From: Bacteroidota bacterium
GTDB taxonomy: Bacteria; Bacteroidota; Bacteroidia; Flavobacteriales; Flavobacteriaceae
Direction: 5' to 3'
Length of the DNA: 16,499 nt
NCBI GenBank assembly: GCA_009937085.1
Contig: JAACDD010000117.1
Span: 1-16,499 of the forward strand
Made by a program: the position numbers and the translations under genes. The number at the start of each line of letters is the position of its first letter. Within the stretch, counting starts at the first letter, position 1. Of this stretch, positions 5,542 to 13,048 are shown piece by piece. A model generated the notes under the pieces. That model was not told the origin of the DNA. It saw nothing but the letters and a program-made list of their open reading frames with translations, and did no database searches.

Positions 5542-5569
5542 CAAAAACCAACGCACTTTTTTACTTCGT

Positions 5570-6337
5570 TTAACTGGATAGTAAATAGTTAGGTAGTTCA
5601 GCTACAGAAGTGATGATACCATTTGGATTGATATCACCTTGCTTTACAAGTGCTTCGCGGTATTTCCCTGTTTGTACCAATACGGCTAGATATCCCGCAT
5701 TTTGGGCTCCTTGAATATCATTTACTAAGTCATCACCCACCATCAAAAGCTCGTGGGGTTTTGCTGCGAGTAGTGAACTACCCATTTCAAAAAATGCTTG
5801 GCTCGGCTTTCCTACTACCTGTGCTTTTTTCCCAGTTGCGTGTTCTAATGCAGCTACAAACGCACCACTGTCTAATTGTAGCCCTGCTTCGGTTTGAAAA
5901 TAACGCCCTTTGTGAAGCGCTATAAGCTCAGCACCTTCTAGCAACTGGTTCATGAGTTCATTGAGTAAATCGTAGTCCCAAGAATTTCCAATATCCCCAA
6001 TTACAATGGCTTCAGGTTCTTCTAGAACAGTAGGTGGATAATCTGTTTGTGCGGCTTTAGAAAGGATTAATCGGCAGCGGTGTAACCCCATTTTTTTTAG
6101 TTGTAGTACCCCAGCATAATTTGCACTCAGCAGTTCATCTTCTTTAATGTTGAGACCTAATCTCTTAAGTTTTGCCACAAGGGCACTTCGTGAAAGCGTG
6201 GTATTGTTGGTGATAAATTGATATTTAATTCCCTGTTTACGCAACCAAGCAAGCGTTTCATTTCCGCCAGAAATCAATTGATTCCCTACGTAAAACACGC
6301 CGTCTAAATCAAACAATACTCCTTTAATGGATTTCAT
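5570..6337 (-). CDS. HAD-IIA (NagD-like) phosphatase
   Basis: A 255-residue cytosolic HAD superfamily hydrolase of the IIA cap type (NagD/HDHD2/LHPP-like), expected to dephosphorylate small phosphorylated metabolites. Motif I is FDLDGVFYVG (9-18, nucleophile Asp10 and Asp12), motif II TNN (43-45), the motif III lysine is in VGKPS (Lys177), and motif IV is GDDLVNDIQGA (201-211). The large cap lies between motifs II and III. The substrate is not predictable. It is divergent from the crotonase gene with 53 nt between the start codons, and convergent with the glycosyltransferase with 28 nt between the stops and no clear terminator there. Confidence 0.88.
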   Translation of the reverse strand: MKSIKGVLFDLDGVFYVGNQLISGGNETLAWLRKQGIKYQFITNNTTLSRSALVAKLKRLGLNIKEDELLSANYAGVLQLKKMGLHRCRLILSKAAQTDYPPTVLEEPEAIVIGDIGNSWDYDLLNELMNQLLEGAELIALHKGRYFQTEAGLQLDSGAFVAALEHATGKKAQVVGKPSQAFFEMGSSLLAAKPHELLMVGDDLVNDIQGAQNAGYLAVLVQTGKYREALVKQGDINPNGIITSVAELPNYLLSS

Positions 6338-6359
6338 AACCTATCAATCGTTTATTCCG

Positions 6360-6367
6360 TATTTTTG
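6360..6367 (+). promoter_or_regulatory. -7 box for the crotonase-queD unit
   Basis: TATTTTTG fits TAnnTTTG and lies 23 nt before the ATG at 6391, giving a short leader. It shares a 53-nt divergent region with the HAD gene's promoter. Confidence 0.5.
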
Positions 6368-6383
6368 CCTCGTTGTATTACAA

Positions 6384-6391
6384 CAAAGATA
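6384..6391 (-). promoter_or_regulatory. -7 box for the HAD phosphatase gene
   Basis: On the minus strand the bases read TATCTTTG, a full match to TAnnTTTG, 46 nt upstream of the HAD start codon. The box overlaps the first base of the crotonase start codon, so the two divergent units would have crossing promoter regions. Confidence 0.4.
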
Positions 6392-7164
6392 TGGGGAATC
6401 AAAAAATATCCGAGGGCGTACATGTGCATAACGAAAACGCTGTGGCTGCCATTACGTTTGCGCACCCCAAGCACAACTGTTTTCCACAAGAGCAACTCCG
6501 TGCTTTAACTGCTGCCATTGATACTTGTGCTAAAGACGATACGGTACATGTTATTTTACTCCAAAGTAATCCTAACAAAGCTTTTTGTGCGGGTGCTTCT
6601 TTTGATGAGCTTCTTGCCGTAAAAACACCCGAACAGGGAAAAACCTTTTTTATGGGCTTTGCAAACCTTATCAATGCCATGCGTGCGTGCACAAAACCTA
6701 TTGTTGGGCGTATTCATGGTAAGGCAATCGGTGGAGGTGTGGGTATCGTTGCGGCCTGTGATTATGCTATCGCAACGCAAACGGCTCAAGTGCGCTTATC
6801 CGAATTGGCTATTGGCATTGGACCTTTTGTGATTGCTCCTGCGGTGGAGCGCAAAATTGGCACAGCTGCCTTAGCTTCATTAGCCTTACAACCCAACCAA
6901 TGGAAATCTGCGGATTGGGCGTTGCGACATGGACTTTTTACGGAAGTTTTCGCTGATTTTGACGCGGCAAATAACGCAGCTATTGCCAAAGCTACGCAGT
7001 TGGCAAGCTTTGCACCCGAAGCCGTTGCCGAACTCAAAAAAACACTTTGGGCAAATACCGACCATTGGGCAGAACTTCTTCCAAAAAACGCTGAAATTTC
7101 AGGAAGACTCTTACTTTTGCCACAAACCCAAGCCACACTAAAACAACTTAAATCTAACGGATGA
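6391..7164 (+). CDS. Enoyl-CoA hydratase/isomerase (crotonase) family protein
   Basis: A 257-residue crotonase-fold enzyme acting on an acyl-CoA, perhaps in branched-chain amino acid or fatty acid breakdown. The oxyanion-hole segment AFCAGASFDEL (64-74) and GKAIGGGVGIVAACDYAIA (110-128) are clear. The position that is the first catalytic glutamate in hydratases (rat Glu144) is glycine here (Gly118). The second (rat Glu164) is kept as Glu138 in LSELAIGIGPF. One-glutamate members include enoyl-CoA isomerases, and the following PF also recalls them, so isomerase or another activity is as likely as hydratase. A TTG at 6373 would add six residues; the ATG at 6391 is preferred. The stop overlaps the queD start by 4 nt (ATGA). 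Confidence 0.85.
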   Translation: MGNQKISEGVHVHNENAVAAITFAHPKHNCFPQEQLRALTAAIDTCAKDDTVHVILLQSNPNKAFCAGASFDELLAVKTPEQGKTFFMGFANLINAMRACTKPIVGRIHGKAIGGGVGIVAACDYAIATQTAQVRLSELAIGIGPFVIAPAVERKIGTAALASLALQPNQWKSADWALRHGLFTEVFADFDAANNAAIAKATQLASFAPEAVAELKKTLWANTDHWAELLPKNAEISGRLLLLPQTQATLKQLKSNG

Positions 7165-7610
7165 ACAAAATTCGCATAACCAAAAGTTTTTCATTTGAAA
7201 CCGGACACGCACTCTACGGCTACGACGGTCTTTGTAAAAATGTACATGGCCATAGCTATAAACTTGATGTCACTGTAATCGGAACTCCTATCAGCGACTC
7301 AAGCCATGTTAAATATGGAATGGTTATCGATTTTAAAGATCTCAAAAAAATAGTGAAAGGAGAGATCGTTGATGTCTTTGATCACGCCACCGTTTTTAAT
7401 CAAAACACGCCTCATGTTACTCTGGCAAAAACATTAGAAGAAAGCGGACATAAAGTATTATTAGTTGATTATCAGCCTACTAGTGAAGAAATGATTATTG
7501 ACTTTGCCGCAAAAATTCAAGCAAAACTTCCTAAACAAATCAAGCTGCATCACTTGCGATTGCAAGAAACCGCCACTTCCTTTGCCGAGTGGTACGCTGC
7601 CGACCAGTAA
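7161..7610 (+). CDS. queD: 6-pyruvoyl-tetrahydropterin synthase / QueD family
   Basis: A 149-residue T-fold enzyme. In bacteria this family mostly makes 6-carboxy-tetrahydropterin from dihydroneopterin triphosphate for queuosine and other deazapurines, while some members make pyruvoyl-tetrahydropterin. Zinc ligands are visible as His16 (ETGHAL) and His29/His31 (VHGHSY), with the catalytic Cys25 just before. Asp74-His75 (VFDHATVF) and Glu136 (LQETATSFAEWY) complete the site. Other queuosine genes (queC, queE, queF) are absent from the window, so QueD is the likely but not the proven function. The start codon overlaps the crotonase stop, indicating coupling. Confidence 0.85.
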   Translation: MNKIRITKSFSFETGHALYGYDGLCKNVHGHSYKLDVTVIGTPISDSSHVKYGMVIDFKDLKKIVKGEIVDVFDHATVFNQNTPHVTLAKTLEESGHKVLLVDYQPTSEEMIIDFAAKIQAKLPKQIKLHHLRLQETATSFAEWYAADQ

Positions 7611-7614
7611 TTCG

Positions 7615-7622
7615 TATTTTTG
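7615..7622 (+). promoter_or_regulatory. -7 box for the lpxH-hflX unit
   Basis: TATTTTTG, a full TAnnTTTG match, begins 4 nt after the queD stop and ends 4 nt before the ATG at 7627. It would let lpxH and hflX be expressed separately from crotonase-queD, from a transcript with almost no leader. Confidence 0.5.
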
Positions 7623-7626
7623 TACC

Positions 7627-8388
7627 ATGAACATACCCAAGGGGAAAAAAGTCTATTTTGCTTCCGATAATCATTTGGGCGCACCCAATCATGAAAAAAG
7701 CAAGTTGCGTGAAAAGCAATTTGTCGTTTGGCTCGATACCATCAAGGCTGATGCTGCCGCAATTTATTTGATGGGCGATTTGTTTGATTTATGGATAGAA
7801 TATAAACGTGTAGTACCAAAAGGGTTTGTTCGCGTGTTGGGCAAACTCGCCGAACTTGCAGATAGCGGAATTCCGATACACTTTTTTGTAGGCAACCACG
7901 ACATGTGGATGCAAGACTATTTTGAAACCGAATTGGGAATTCCAGTGTATTATGAGCCGCAACAGATTACGCTGAACAACACCTCTTTTTTTATTGGGCA
8001 TGGCGATGGGCTAGGACCTGGCGATAAAGGATACAAGCGCATGAAAAAAGTATTCCGAAACCCGTTTATTCAATGGCTCTATCGACTTATTCACCCCGAT
8101 TTGGGACTGCGTATTGCACAGCATATGTCCTTAAAAAATCGCTTGATTTCTGGGGATGATGATAAAATTTATAACGGTCCAGAAAGTGAATGGCTCGTAC
8201 ATTATTGTAAGGAAAAGCTAAAAACTCAAAACACGGACTATTTTATTTTTGGGCACCGTCATTTGCCACTGGATATTGAATTGTCCAAAACCTCTCGCTA
8301 TATCAATTTGGGGGATTGGCTTGAATATAACACCTATGCCGTTTTTGATGGCAATTCGGTTACCCTAAGCACTTGGGAAACGCCATGA
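7627..8388 (+). CDS. lpxH: UDP-2,3-diacylglucosamine hydrolase (LpxH-like)
   Basis: A 253-residue calcineurin-like metallophosphoesterase of the LpxH type, which cleaves UDP-2,3-diacylglucosamine to lipid X in lipid A synthesis at the inner membrane. The two-metal motifs occur in order: SDNHLG (13-18, with Asn where LpxH often has Leu), GDLFD (50-54), GNHD (89-92), GHGD (124-127) and GHRH (209-212). The length is typical. An open frame extends upstream to 7498 inside queD, but homology begins at KKVYFASDNHLG, so the ATG at 7627 is chosen. The stop overlaps the hflX ATG (ATGA). Bacteroidota carry related paralogues of this fold, so the exact substrate is probable rather than certain. Confidence 0.85.
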   Translation: MNIPKGKKVYFASDNHLGAPNHEKSKLREKQFVVWLDTIKADAAAIYLMGDLFDLWIEYKRVVPKGFVRVLGKLAELADSGIPIHFFVGNHDMWMQDYFETELGIPVYYEPQQITLNNTSFFIGHGDGLGPGDKGYKRMKKVFRNPFIQWLYRLIHPDLGLRIAQHMSLKNRLISGDDDKIYNGPESEWLVHYCKEKLKTQNTDYFIFGHRHLPLDIELSKTSRYINLGDWLEYNTYAVFDGNSVTLSTWETP

Positions 8389-9602
8389 TAGAACAAAAAA
8401 AACACGACTACGAATACGCGGTACTTGTTGGGATTATCAATCAACAACAAAACGAACAACAAGTTCAAGACTATATGGACGAGTTGGCATTTTTGACGCA
8501 TACGGCAGGCGGTGAGGTCAAAAAGCGTTTTACCCAAAAACTGGATACACCAAATCCCAAAACCTTTATTGGAAGTGGCAAAATGGAAGATGTACGTGCA
8601 TTTGTAAAAACACACGACATTAGTACCGTTGTTTTTGACGATGAATTGACCCCTGCCCAACAAGGAAATATTGAAGAACTTTTGAAGTGTAAAATTTTAG
8701 ACCGTACAGGTCTTATTTTAGACATTTTTGCCCAACGTGCCAAAACCAGTTATGCCCGAACACAGGTAGAATTGGCACAATATCAATATCTATTACCACG
8801 GCTAAAAGGACTTTGGACGCACTTGGAACGCCAACGTGGAGGTATTGGAATGCGTGGGCCTGGAGAAACTGAAATTGAAACGGATCGTAGGATTGTTCGC
8901 GATAAAATTTCATTGCTCAAAAAGAAACTTACGACCATTGATCGTCAAATGGCAACGCAACGTGGCAATCGTGGCGCACTCGTGCGTGTTGCATTAGTAG
9001 GCTACACTAACGTGGGAAAATCTACCCTAATGAATGTATTGAGCAAAAGTGATGTATTTGCCGAAAACAAACTCTTTGCTACGCTTGACACTACTGTGCG
9101 TAAAGTAGTGGTCGAAAACCTTCCGTTTTTACTCTCCGACACGGTGGGATTTATTCGTAAGTTACCTACCCAATTGGTAGAAAGTTTTAAAAGTACATTG
9201 GACGAAGTTCATGAAGCCGACTTGCTGTTACATGTAGTAGATTTGGCACATCCGCAGTTTGAGCAGCATATTGCTTCTGTAAACGAATTGCTAGCCGAAC
9301 TCAAGGTGCAAGACAAACCCACATTGATGGTGTTTAATAAAATTGATGCGTATGCTCCAGAGGCTTTTGACGAAACCGATTTGATTGCTGTTCGGGGGAG
9401 CGAACATTATTCACTTGATGAATGGAAAGAAACTTGGATGGCAAAAACCCAGGGCGAATCTGTATTTATTTCCGCAGCAAAAAAAACAAACCTACAGCAC
9501 TTTAGGCAACGCCTATACCAAAGCGTTCGAAAGCTTCATGTAACCCGTTTTCCATACAACCACTTTCTCTATCCTGAAATTGAGGTAGAAGAAGAACAAT
9601 AA
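8385..9602 (+). CDS. hflX: GTPase HflX
   Basis: A 405-residue HflX GTPase, which binds the large ribosomal subunit and splits stalled ribosomes under stress. The N-terminal domain carries GSGKMEDV (63-70) and DDELTPAQQGNIE (85-97), and the linker contains GGIGMRGPGETEIETDRR (152-169), the HflX signature. The G domain shows G1 GYTNVGKST (206-214), G3 DTVGF (252-256), G4 NKID (318-321) and G5 SAAKK (363-367). It is complete, with a short acidic tail. The ATG at 8385 overlaps the lpxH stop by 4 nt and is preferred to a TTG at 8373. It ends 66 nt before the convergent DUF3078 gene, with no strong terminator between them. Confidence 0.95.
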   Translation: MIEQKKHDYEYAVLVGIINQQQNEQQVQDYMDELAFLTHTAGGEVKKRFTQKLDTPNPKTFIGSGKMEDVRAFVKTHDISTVVFDDELTPAQQGNIEELLKCKILDRTGLILDIFAQRAKTSYARTQVELAQYQYLLPRLKGLWTHLERQRGGIGMRGPGETEIETDRRIVRDKISLLKKKLTTIDRQMATQRGNRGALVRVALVGYTNVGKSTLMNVLSKSDVFAENKLFATLDTTVRKVVVENLPFLLSDTVGFIRKLPTQLVESFKSTLDEVHEADLLLHVVDLAHPQFEQHIASVNELLAELKVQDKPTLMVFNKIDAYAPEAFDETDLIAVRGSEHYSLDEWKETWMAKTQGESVFISAAKKTNLQHFRQRLYQSVRKLHVTRFPYNHFLYPEIEVEEEQ

Positions 9603-9668
9603 TTCCGTATTCACGCGAACACCAGCCATTTGCCTAAAAGGAATATATTTATATACTTCAGCTGAGCC

Positions 9669-10553
9669 TTATTGCAATATCATACGGACACCCACGCCAA
9701 AAACTTCACGTACTTGTAAGCGTTGAACGGCGTTGTCGTCATAAACCAATTGAAGAATAAGGTTGGTAGAAACATATTCGTTTACTTGTAATTCAGCAGC
9801 AATTTGGTAGTCAAGATCCACATTTTCTGCTTTATCTAAATAATCGGAATACAACCCTAGACGTTGTTCAAGGGTCATGTTTTCCATGGGTGAAAACTTA
9901 TAAAATGCATTTACAGAAGCACCCAATTCAAAGCGGTGATTATCGCCTCTACGCACCCCAAAATATTCTTTATCATCAGGTAAATCCATGGTAAATTTTC
10001 GACTTACTAATGTCAGTCGTTGGGTAAAAGGTGCGATGTTAACCCACAAATTTTTTGATTTTTTCCAATATAAACCGACCCCTAACTGGATATAAACAGG
10101 TGAGAAAAAATGGGTTCTAAGGGTTCGGGTTTCTGTGCCATCATCAGTCTCGCTATATGAATAGCCACGGGCAAACTGCGTTTTCACCCCAAACACGGTA
10201 GAATAGCTCCAAGTGGTGCTAAATTTCTTCCCTAAAAAAGATTGTAAATCAAAGCGGTCATTGGTTTTACGTAAAAACTCGGTACCGCTGAGTTTGGTCA
10301 GCCCAAAATCACCCAAAAACTTGGTGTCCCAGTTCCAACCATTTTTACTGAAGCTTAAATCGTAATCGGCGTGAAAACTCAAGGAAACACTATTTTGACC
10401 TCCGGAAGCCCATTCGCTAAACGCTGCTTGATTAAACAAAAGTTTGGCAACACCACCTCTTTTCCAATCTGTTTCAGGCGTTTGCACGGAGTCGGTTTGG
10501 GCATAAAGCATGGCATTTAGAAGGATAAAACAAAGTGCAACGCTTTTTTTCAT
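9669..10553 (-). CDS. DUF3078 outer-membrane protein
   Basis: A 294-residue exported protein of the DUF3078 family, of unknown function, found in Bacteroidota. Residues 1-19 are a signal peptide (ending MLYAQ). The family-defining motif follows: WKRGGVAKLLFNQAAFSEWASGG (30-52). The rest is alternating aromatic and polar beta-strands ending in a C-terminal hydrophobic/aromatic strand (VREVFGVGVRMILQ), consistent with an outer-membrane beta-barrel. Its start lies 3 nt after the DUF2480 stop, so it is the last gene of the suf transcript unless an unseen promoter exists. There is no obvious functional link to Fe-S assembly. Confidence 0.85.
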   Translation of the reverse strand: MKKSVALCFILLNAMLYAQTDSVQTPETDWKRGGVAKLLFNQAAFSEWASGGQNSVSLSFHADYDLSFSKNGWNWDTKFLGDFGLTKLSGTEFLRKTNDRFDLQSFLGKKFSTTWSYSTVFGVKTQFARGYSYSETDDGTETRTLRTHFFSPVYIQLGVGLYWKKSKNLWVNIAPFTQRLTLVSRKFTMDLPDDKEYFGVRRGDNHRFELGASVNAFYKFSPMENMTLEQRLGLYSDYLDKAENVDLDYQIAAELQVNEYVSTNLILQLVYDDNAVQRLQVREVFGVGVRMILQ

Positions 10554-10556
10554 AAT

Positions 10557-11069
10557 CTACTTTTTTGATTTAGTATACAAAGGTACAGAAGAGCAGGCCT
10601 CTCCATAAGATAACTTTCTCACTACTGGAATTAATTTTGCTGTCAATATGCCCATAGCTTGTTGCGGCACAGGTTTGTTTGCACAGCCTTTTATCATTAC
10701 CAATCCATCTTGGTAAGGCGCGGCATCAAAAAGGGCTAATTTTTCTGTAAAAAGGAACCGTTCTAAATCGTTGATAGTACCAACAACTACAGCTTTTGTG
10801 ACGGGTTGTAAATAGCGAATTAAGAGTAACGTAGCCCATTGGGGCACCAACACATCTTCGGGGCAATGCACCGCTACAAAATGATTTTTGTAAGATGTCC
10901 AATCATGGCTTTGCAATCGTTCTCTAAAAGATTGTTCACGCAATACTATACCCGTATCTAAAAAATCGGTAATAGAAAGTAATGTGCGTATTCCTTCAGG
11001 GTAGAACTCCTCCAAATCAATCACTTGAAGCGCGCTACTTGCCACACGATTGATAATTTCTTTTGCCAT
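10557..11069 (-). CDS. DUF2480 family protein
   Basis: A 170-residue soluble protein of the DUF2480 family, restricted to Bacteroidota and commonly found beside suf genes. Function is unknown. The conserved C-terminal half is seen: VMIKGCANKPVP (124-135), a following helix ending in LIPVVRKL, and YGEACSSVPLY (155-165). It has two conserved-looking cysteines (Cys129, Cys159) that could bind a metal or cluster, which is speculation. Its ATG overlaps the stop of the DUF59 gene by one base (TAATG). The conserved operon position suggests an accessory role in Fe-S assembly or repair. Confidence 0.85.
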   Translation of the reverse strand: MAKEIINRVASSALQVIDLEEFYPEGIRTLLSITDFLDTGIVLREQSFRERLQSHDWTSYKNHFVAVHCPEDVLVPQWATLLLIRYLQPVTKAVVVGTINDLERFLFTEKLALFDAAPYQDGLVMIKGCANKPVPQQAMGILTAKLIPVVRKLSYGEACSSVPLYTKSKK

Positions 11070-11383
11070 TACAAAAACCCGAGTTCAAGTTTGGCTTCTT
11101 CGCTCATTAGGTCGCGCGTCCATGGGGGGTCAAAAGTAAGTTCCAATTCCACTTCGTTAACCTCGTCCAAAGAGCGTACTTTTTCTTTTACTTCTTGAGG
11201 AAGTGATTCTGCCACAGGGCAATTGGGCGTGGTAAGTGTCATGAGTATTTTCACATCGTTGTCTTCATTGACAAACACATCGTAAATAAGCCCTAATTCG
11301 TAAATATCTACAGGAATTTCAGGATCGTAAATGGTCTTTAATACCGTGACAATTTTATCTCCAAGAGCAGCAGTATCCATCAT
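11069..11383 (-). CDS. sufT: SufT-type DUF59 (MIP18) Fe-S maturation protein
   Basis: A 104-residue DUF59/MIP18 protein, a family that helps mature or deliver Fe-S clusters. The signature DPEIPVDIYELGLIYD (20-35) and the cysteine of TTPNCPVAE (Cys55) are present, with DPPWTRD near residues 85-91. This short form is the one usual in Bacteroidota suf operons. The first ATG (11383) overlaps the sufE stop in ATGA; a second ATG follows directly. The closeness to sufE and DUF2480 indicates one transcript. The name sufT is by analogy, and other labels (PaaD-like) are also used. Confidence 0.85.
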   Translation of the reverse strand: MMDTAALGDKIVTVLKTIYDPEIPVDIYELGLIYDVFVNEDNDVKILMTLTTPNCPVAESLPQEVKEKVRSLDEVNEVELELTFDPPWTRDLMSEEAKLELGFL

Positions 11384-11805
11384 GATGTAAGTTGTGTTTG
11401 GTACGCTATAGCGTACATTTTTAATTGTTTTATCATGGAAACCAGACCGTTTGCACGCGTAGGCGAAAGATGGTCTTTTAGTCCAATCTCATCTATAAAA
11501 CCAGTGTCGGCGGCTAAAATATCTTTGGGATGTTGGTTTGAAAATACGCGAATAAGAATAGCAATAATTCCTTTTGTGATGATGGCATCGCTATCGGCAG
11601 TAAATGCAATTTTATCTTTTTCAAGTTCAGCATGTACCCAAACCTTACTCTGACATCCTTTAATAATGTGATCGTCAGTTTTGTATTCGGAGGCAATTAA
11701 CGGTAATGATTTCCCAAGTTCAATCATGTACTCGTAGCGTTGCATCCAGTCGTCAAACATGGCAAATTCGGATACAATTTCTGCTTGTTGTGCTGCTATA
11801 TTCAT
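11380..11805 (-). CDS. sufE: SufE sulfur acceptor
   Basis: A 141-residue SufE protein, which takes persulfide sulfur from SufS and passes it to SufB. The active cysteine is Cys51 in IIKGCQSKVWV. The N-terminal helices (IVSEFAMFDDWMQRYEYMIELG) and the C-terminal LSPTRANGLVSMI segment (113-125) are typical. It starts 16 nt after the sufS stop, and these 16 nt contain a -7-like box. It overlaps the DUF59 gene by 4 nt. Confidence 0.93.
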   Translation of the reverse strand: MNIAAQQAEIVSEFAMFDDWMQRYEYMIELGKSLPLIASEYKTDDHIIKGCQSKVWVHAELEKDKIAFTADSDAIITKGIIAILIRVFSNQHPKDILAADTGFIDEIGLKDHLSPTRANGLVSMIKQLKMYAIAYQTQLTS

Positions 11806-11809
11806 AAGT

Positions 11810-11817
11810 TAAAGATA
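11810..11817 (-). promoter_or_regulatory. Possible internal promoter before sufE
   Basis: On the minus strand TATCTTTA lies 4 nt before the sufE ATG, within the 16-nt gap after sufS. The whole junction, TAA stop then TTCGTATCTTTA, closely parallels the queD-lpxH junction (TAA then TTCGTATTTTTG). It could drive sufE-sufT-DUF2480-DUF3078 separately, but its last base departs from the consensus. Confidence 0.35.
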
Positions 11818-11821
11818 CGAA

Positions 11822-13048
11822 TTAACGCAACATACTAACAGCTTTTTCAACGCCAGTTATAAATCGTTCTACTTCTTCGTGGGTGTTGTAAAAGGCAAAC
11901 GAAGCGCGCACCGTTCCTGGAATTTGATAAAAATCCATAATCGGTTGGCAGCAATGATGTCCTGTTCTAACGGCAATTCCCATTTTATCAAGGAGCGTTC
12001 CTATATCGTATGGGTGTAATCCATCGACATTAAATGAAATTACGGCTACTTTGTTTTGCACATCACCATAAATACGCAGGCCTTCAATTTTATTTAACTT
12101 TTCTGTCGCGTGTTGTAGTAAGTCGTTTTCGTGGGCTGCAATAGCATCAAAGCCAATGCTGTTCATATAGTCAACAGCAGCACCAAAACCTACCCCACCC
12201 GCAATATTAGGTGTGCCTGCTTCAAATTTATGTGGTAAATCGGCATAGGTTGTTTTTTCAAAGCTTACTTGGTCTATCATTTCACCACCTCCTTGATAGG
12301 GTGGAAGTTTGCGTAGCCATTCTTCTTTACCGTAAAGCATACCAATTCCTGTTGGACCGCAGATTTTATGTGCAGATGTAGTATAAAAATCAGCATTCAG
12401 CGCTTGTACATCGGGGACCAAATGTGGTGTAGCCTGTGCGCCATCAATAAGCACGGCAGCACCAACCGCATGTGCTTTTTCAATAATGTGTTCAACGGGG
12501 TTGATAATGCCCAATGCATTGGAAACGTGATTCACAAAAACTACTTTGGTGCGTATGTTTACAAGTTGGTCAAAAGCGTCAATATCTAGGATTCCCGCAT
12601 CTGTCATTGGAATAACCTTGAGCGTTGCGCCTGTGCGCTCGCAAAGCATTTGCCACGGTACAATATTAGCGTGATGTTCTAACGCAGATACAATGAGTTC
12701 ATCTCCTTGTTTTAGCAATGATGCAAATCCATTTGCTACTAAATTAATAGCGTGGGTAGTTCCCGAAGTTAAAATAATTTCGTGCGCATGCTTGGCATTA
12801 AAATGCTGCTGAATTTTTTGTCTTGCGGCCTCGTACTGATCTGTAGCTTCTTGGCTTAATGCATGTACGCCCCTGTGAATATTGGCATTGGTGTGCTTGT
12901 AATAATCACTAATAGCATCAATTACAGGAAGAGGTGTTTGCGATGTTGCAGCATTATCCAAATACACCAGTGGCTGTCCATTTACCTTTCGATGTAATAT
13001 GGGAAAGTCATTTCTAATTTGCACTAAATCAAGAGAGGTATCAAACAT
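11822..13048 (-). CDS. sufS: Cysteine desulfurase SufS
   Basis: A 408-residue class II (SufS-type) cysteine desulfurase, PLP-dependent, releasing sulfur from cysteine as persulfide for SufE. Counting from the ATG at 13048, the PLP lysine is Lys228 in TSAHKICGPTG, with EHHAN (124-128) and DGAQA (202-206) around the cofactor. The active cysteine is Cys366 in RTGHHCCQP; the second Cys is where many homologues have Ala. It overlaps sufD by 8 nt. A TTG at 13057 would add three residues; the ATG is preferred. Confidence 0.93.
   Translation of the reverse strand: MFDTSLDLVQIRNDFPILHRKVNGQPLVYLDNAATSQTPLPVIDAISDYYKHTNANIHRGVHALSQEATDQYEAARQKIQQHFNAKHAHEIILTSGTTHAINLVANGFASLLKQGDELIVSALEHHANIVPWQMLCERTGATLKVIPMTDAGILDIDAFDQLVNIRTKVVFVNHVSNALGIINPVEHIIEKAHAVGAAVLIDGAQATPHLVPDVQALNADFYTTSAHKICGPTGIGMLYGKEEWLRKLPPYQGGGEMIDQVSFEKTTYADLPHKFEAGTPNIAGGVGFGAAVDYMNSIGFDAIAAHENDLLQHATEKLNKIEGLRIYGDVQNKVAVISFNVDGLHPYDIGTLLDKMGIAVRTGHHCCQPIMDFYQIPGTVRASFAFYNTHEEVERFITGVEKAVSMLR

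Noticed and set aside
7498..7626. Upstream extension of the lpxH frame into queD
   Set aside because: The metallophosphoesterase homology begins after the ATG at 7627; the extension lies inside queD in another frame.
9603..9668. Bidirectional terminator between hflX and DUF3078
   Set aside because: Only short AT-rich inverted sequences (5-bp arms) are present, with no T-tract, so I do not call it.
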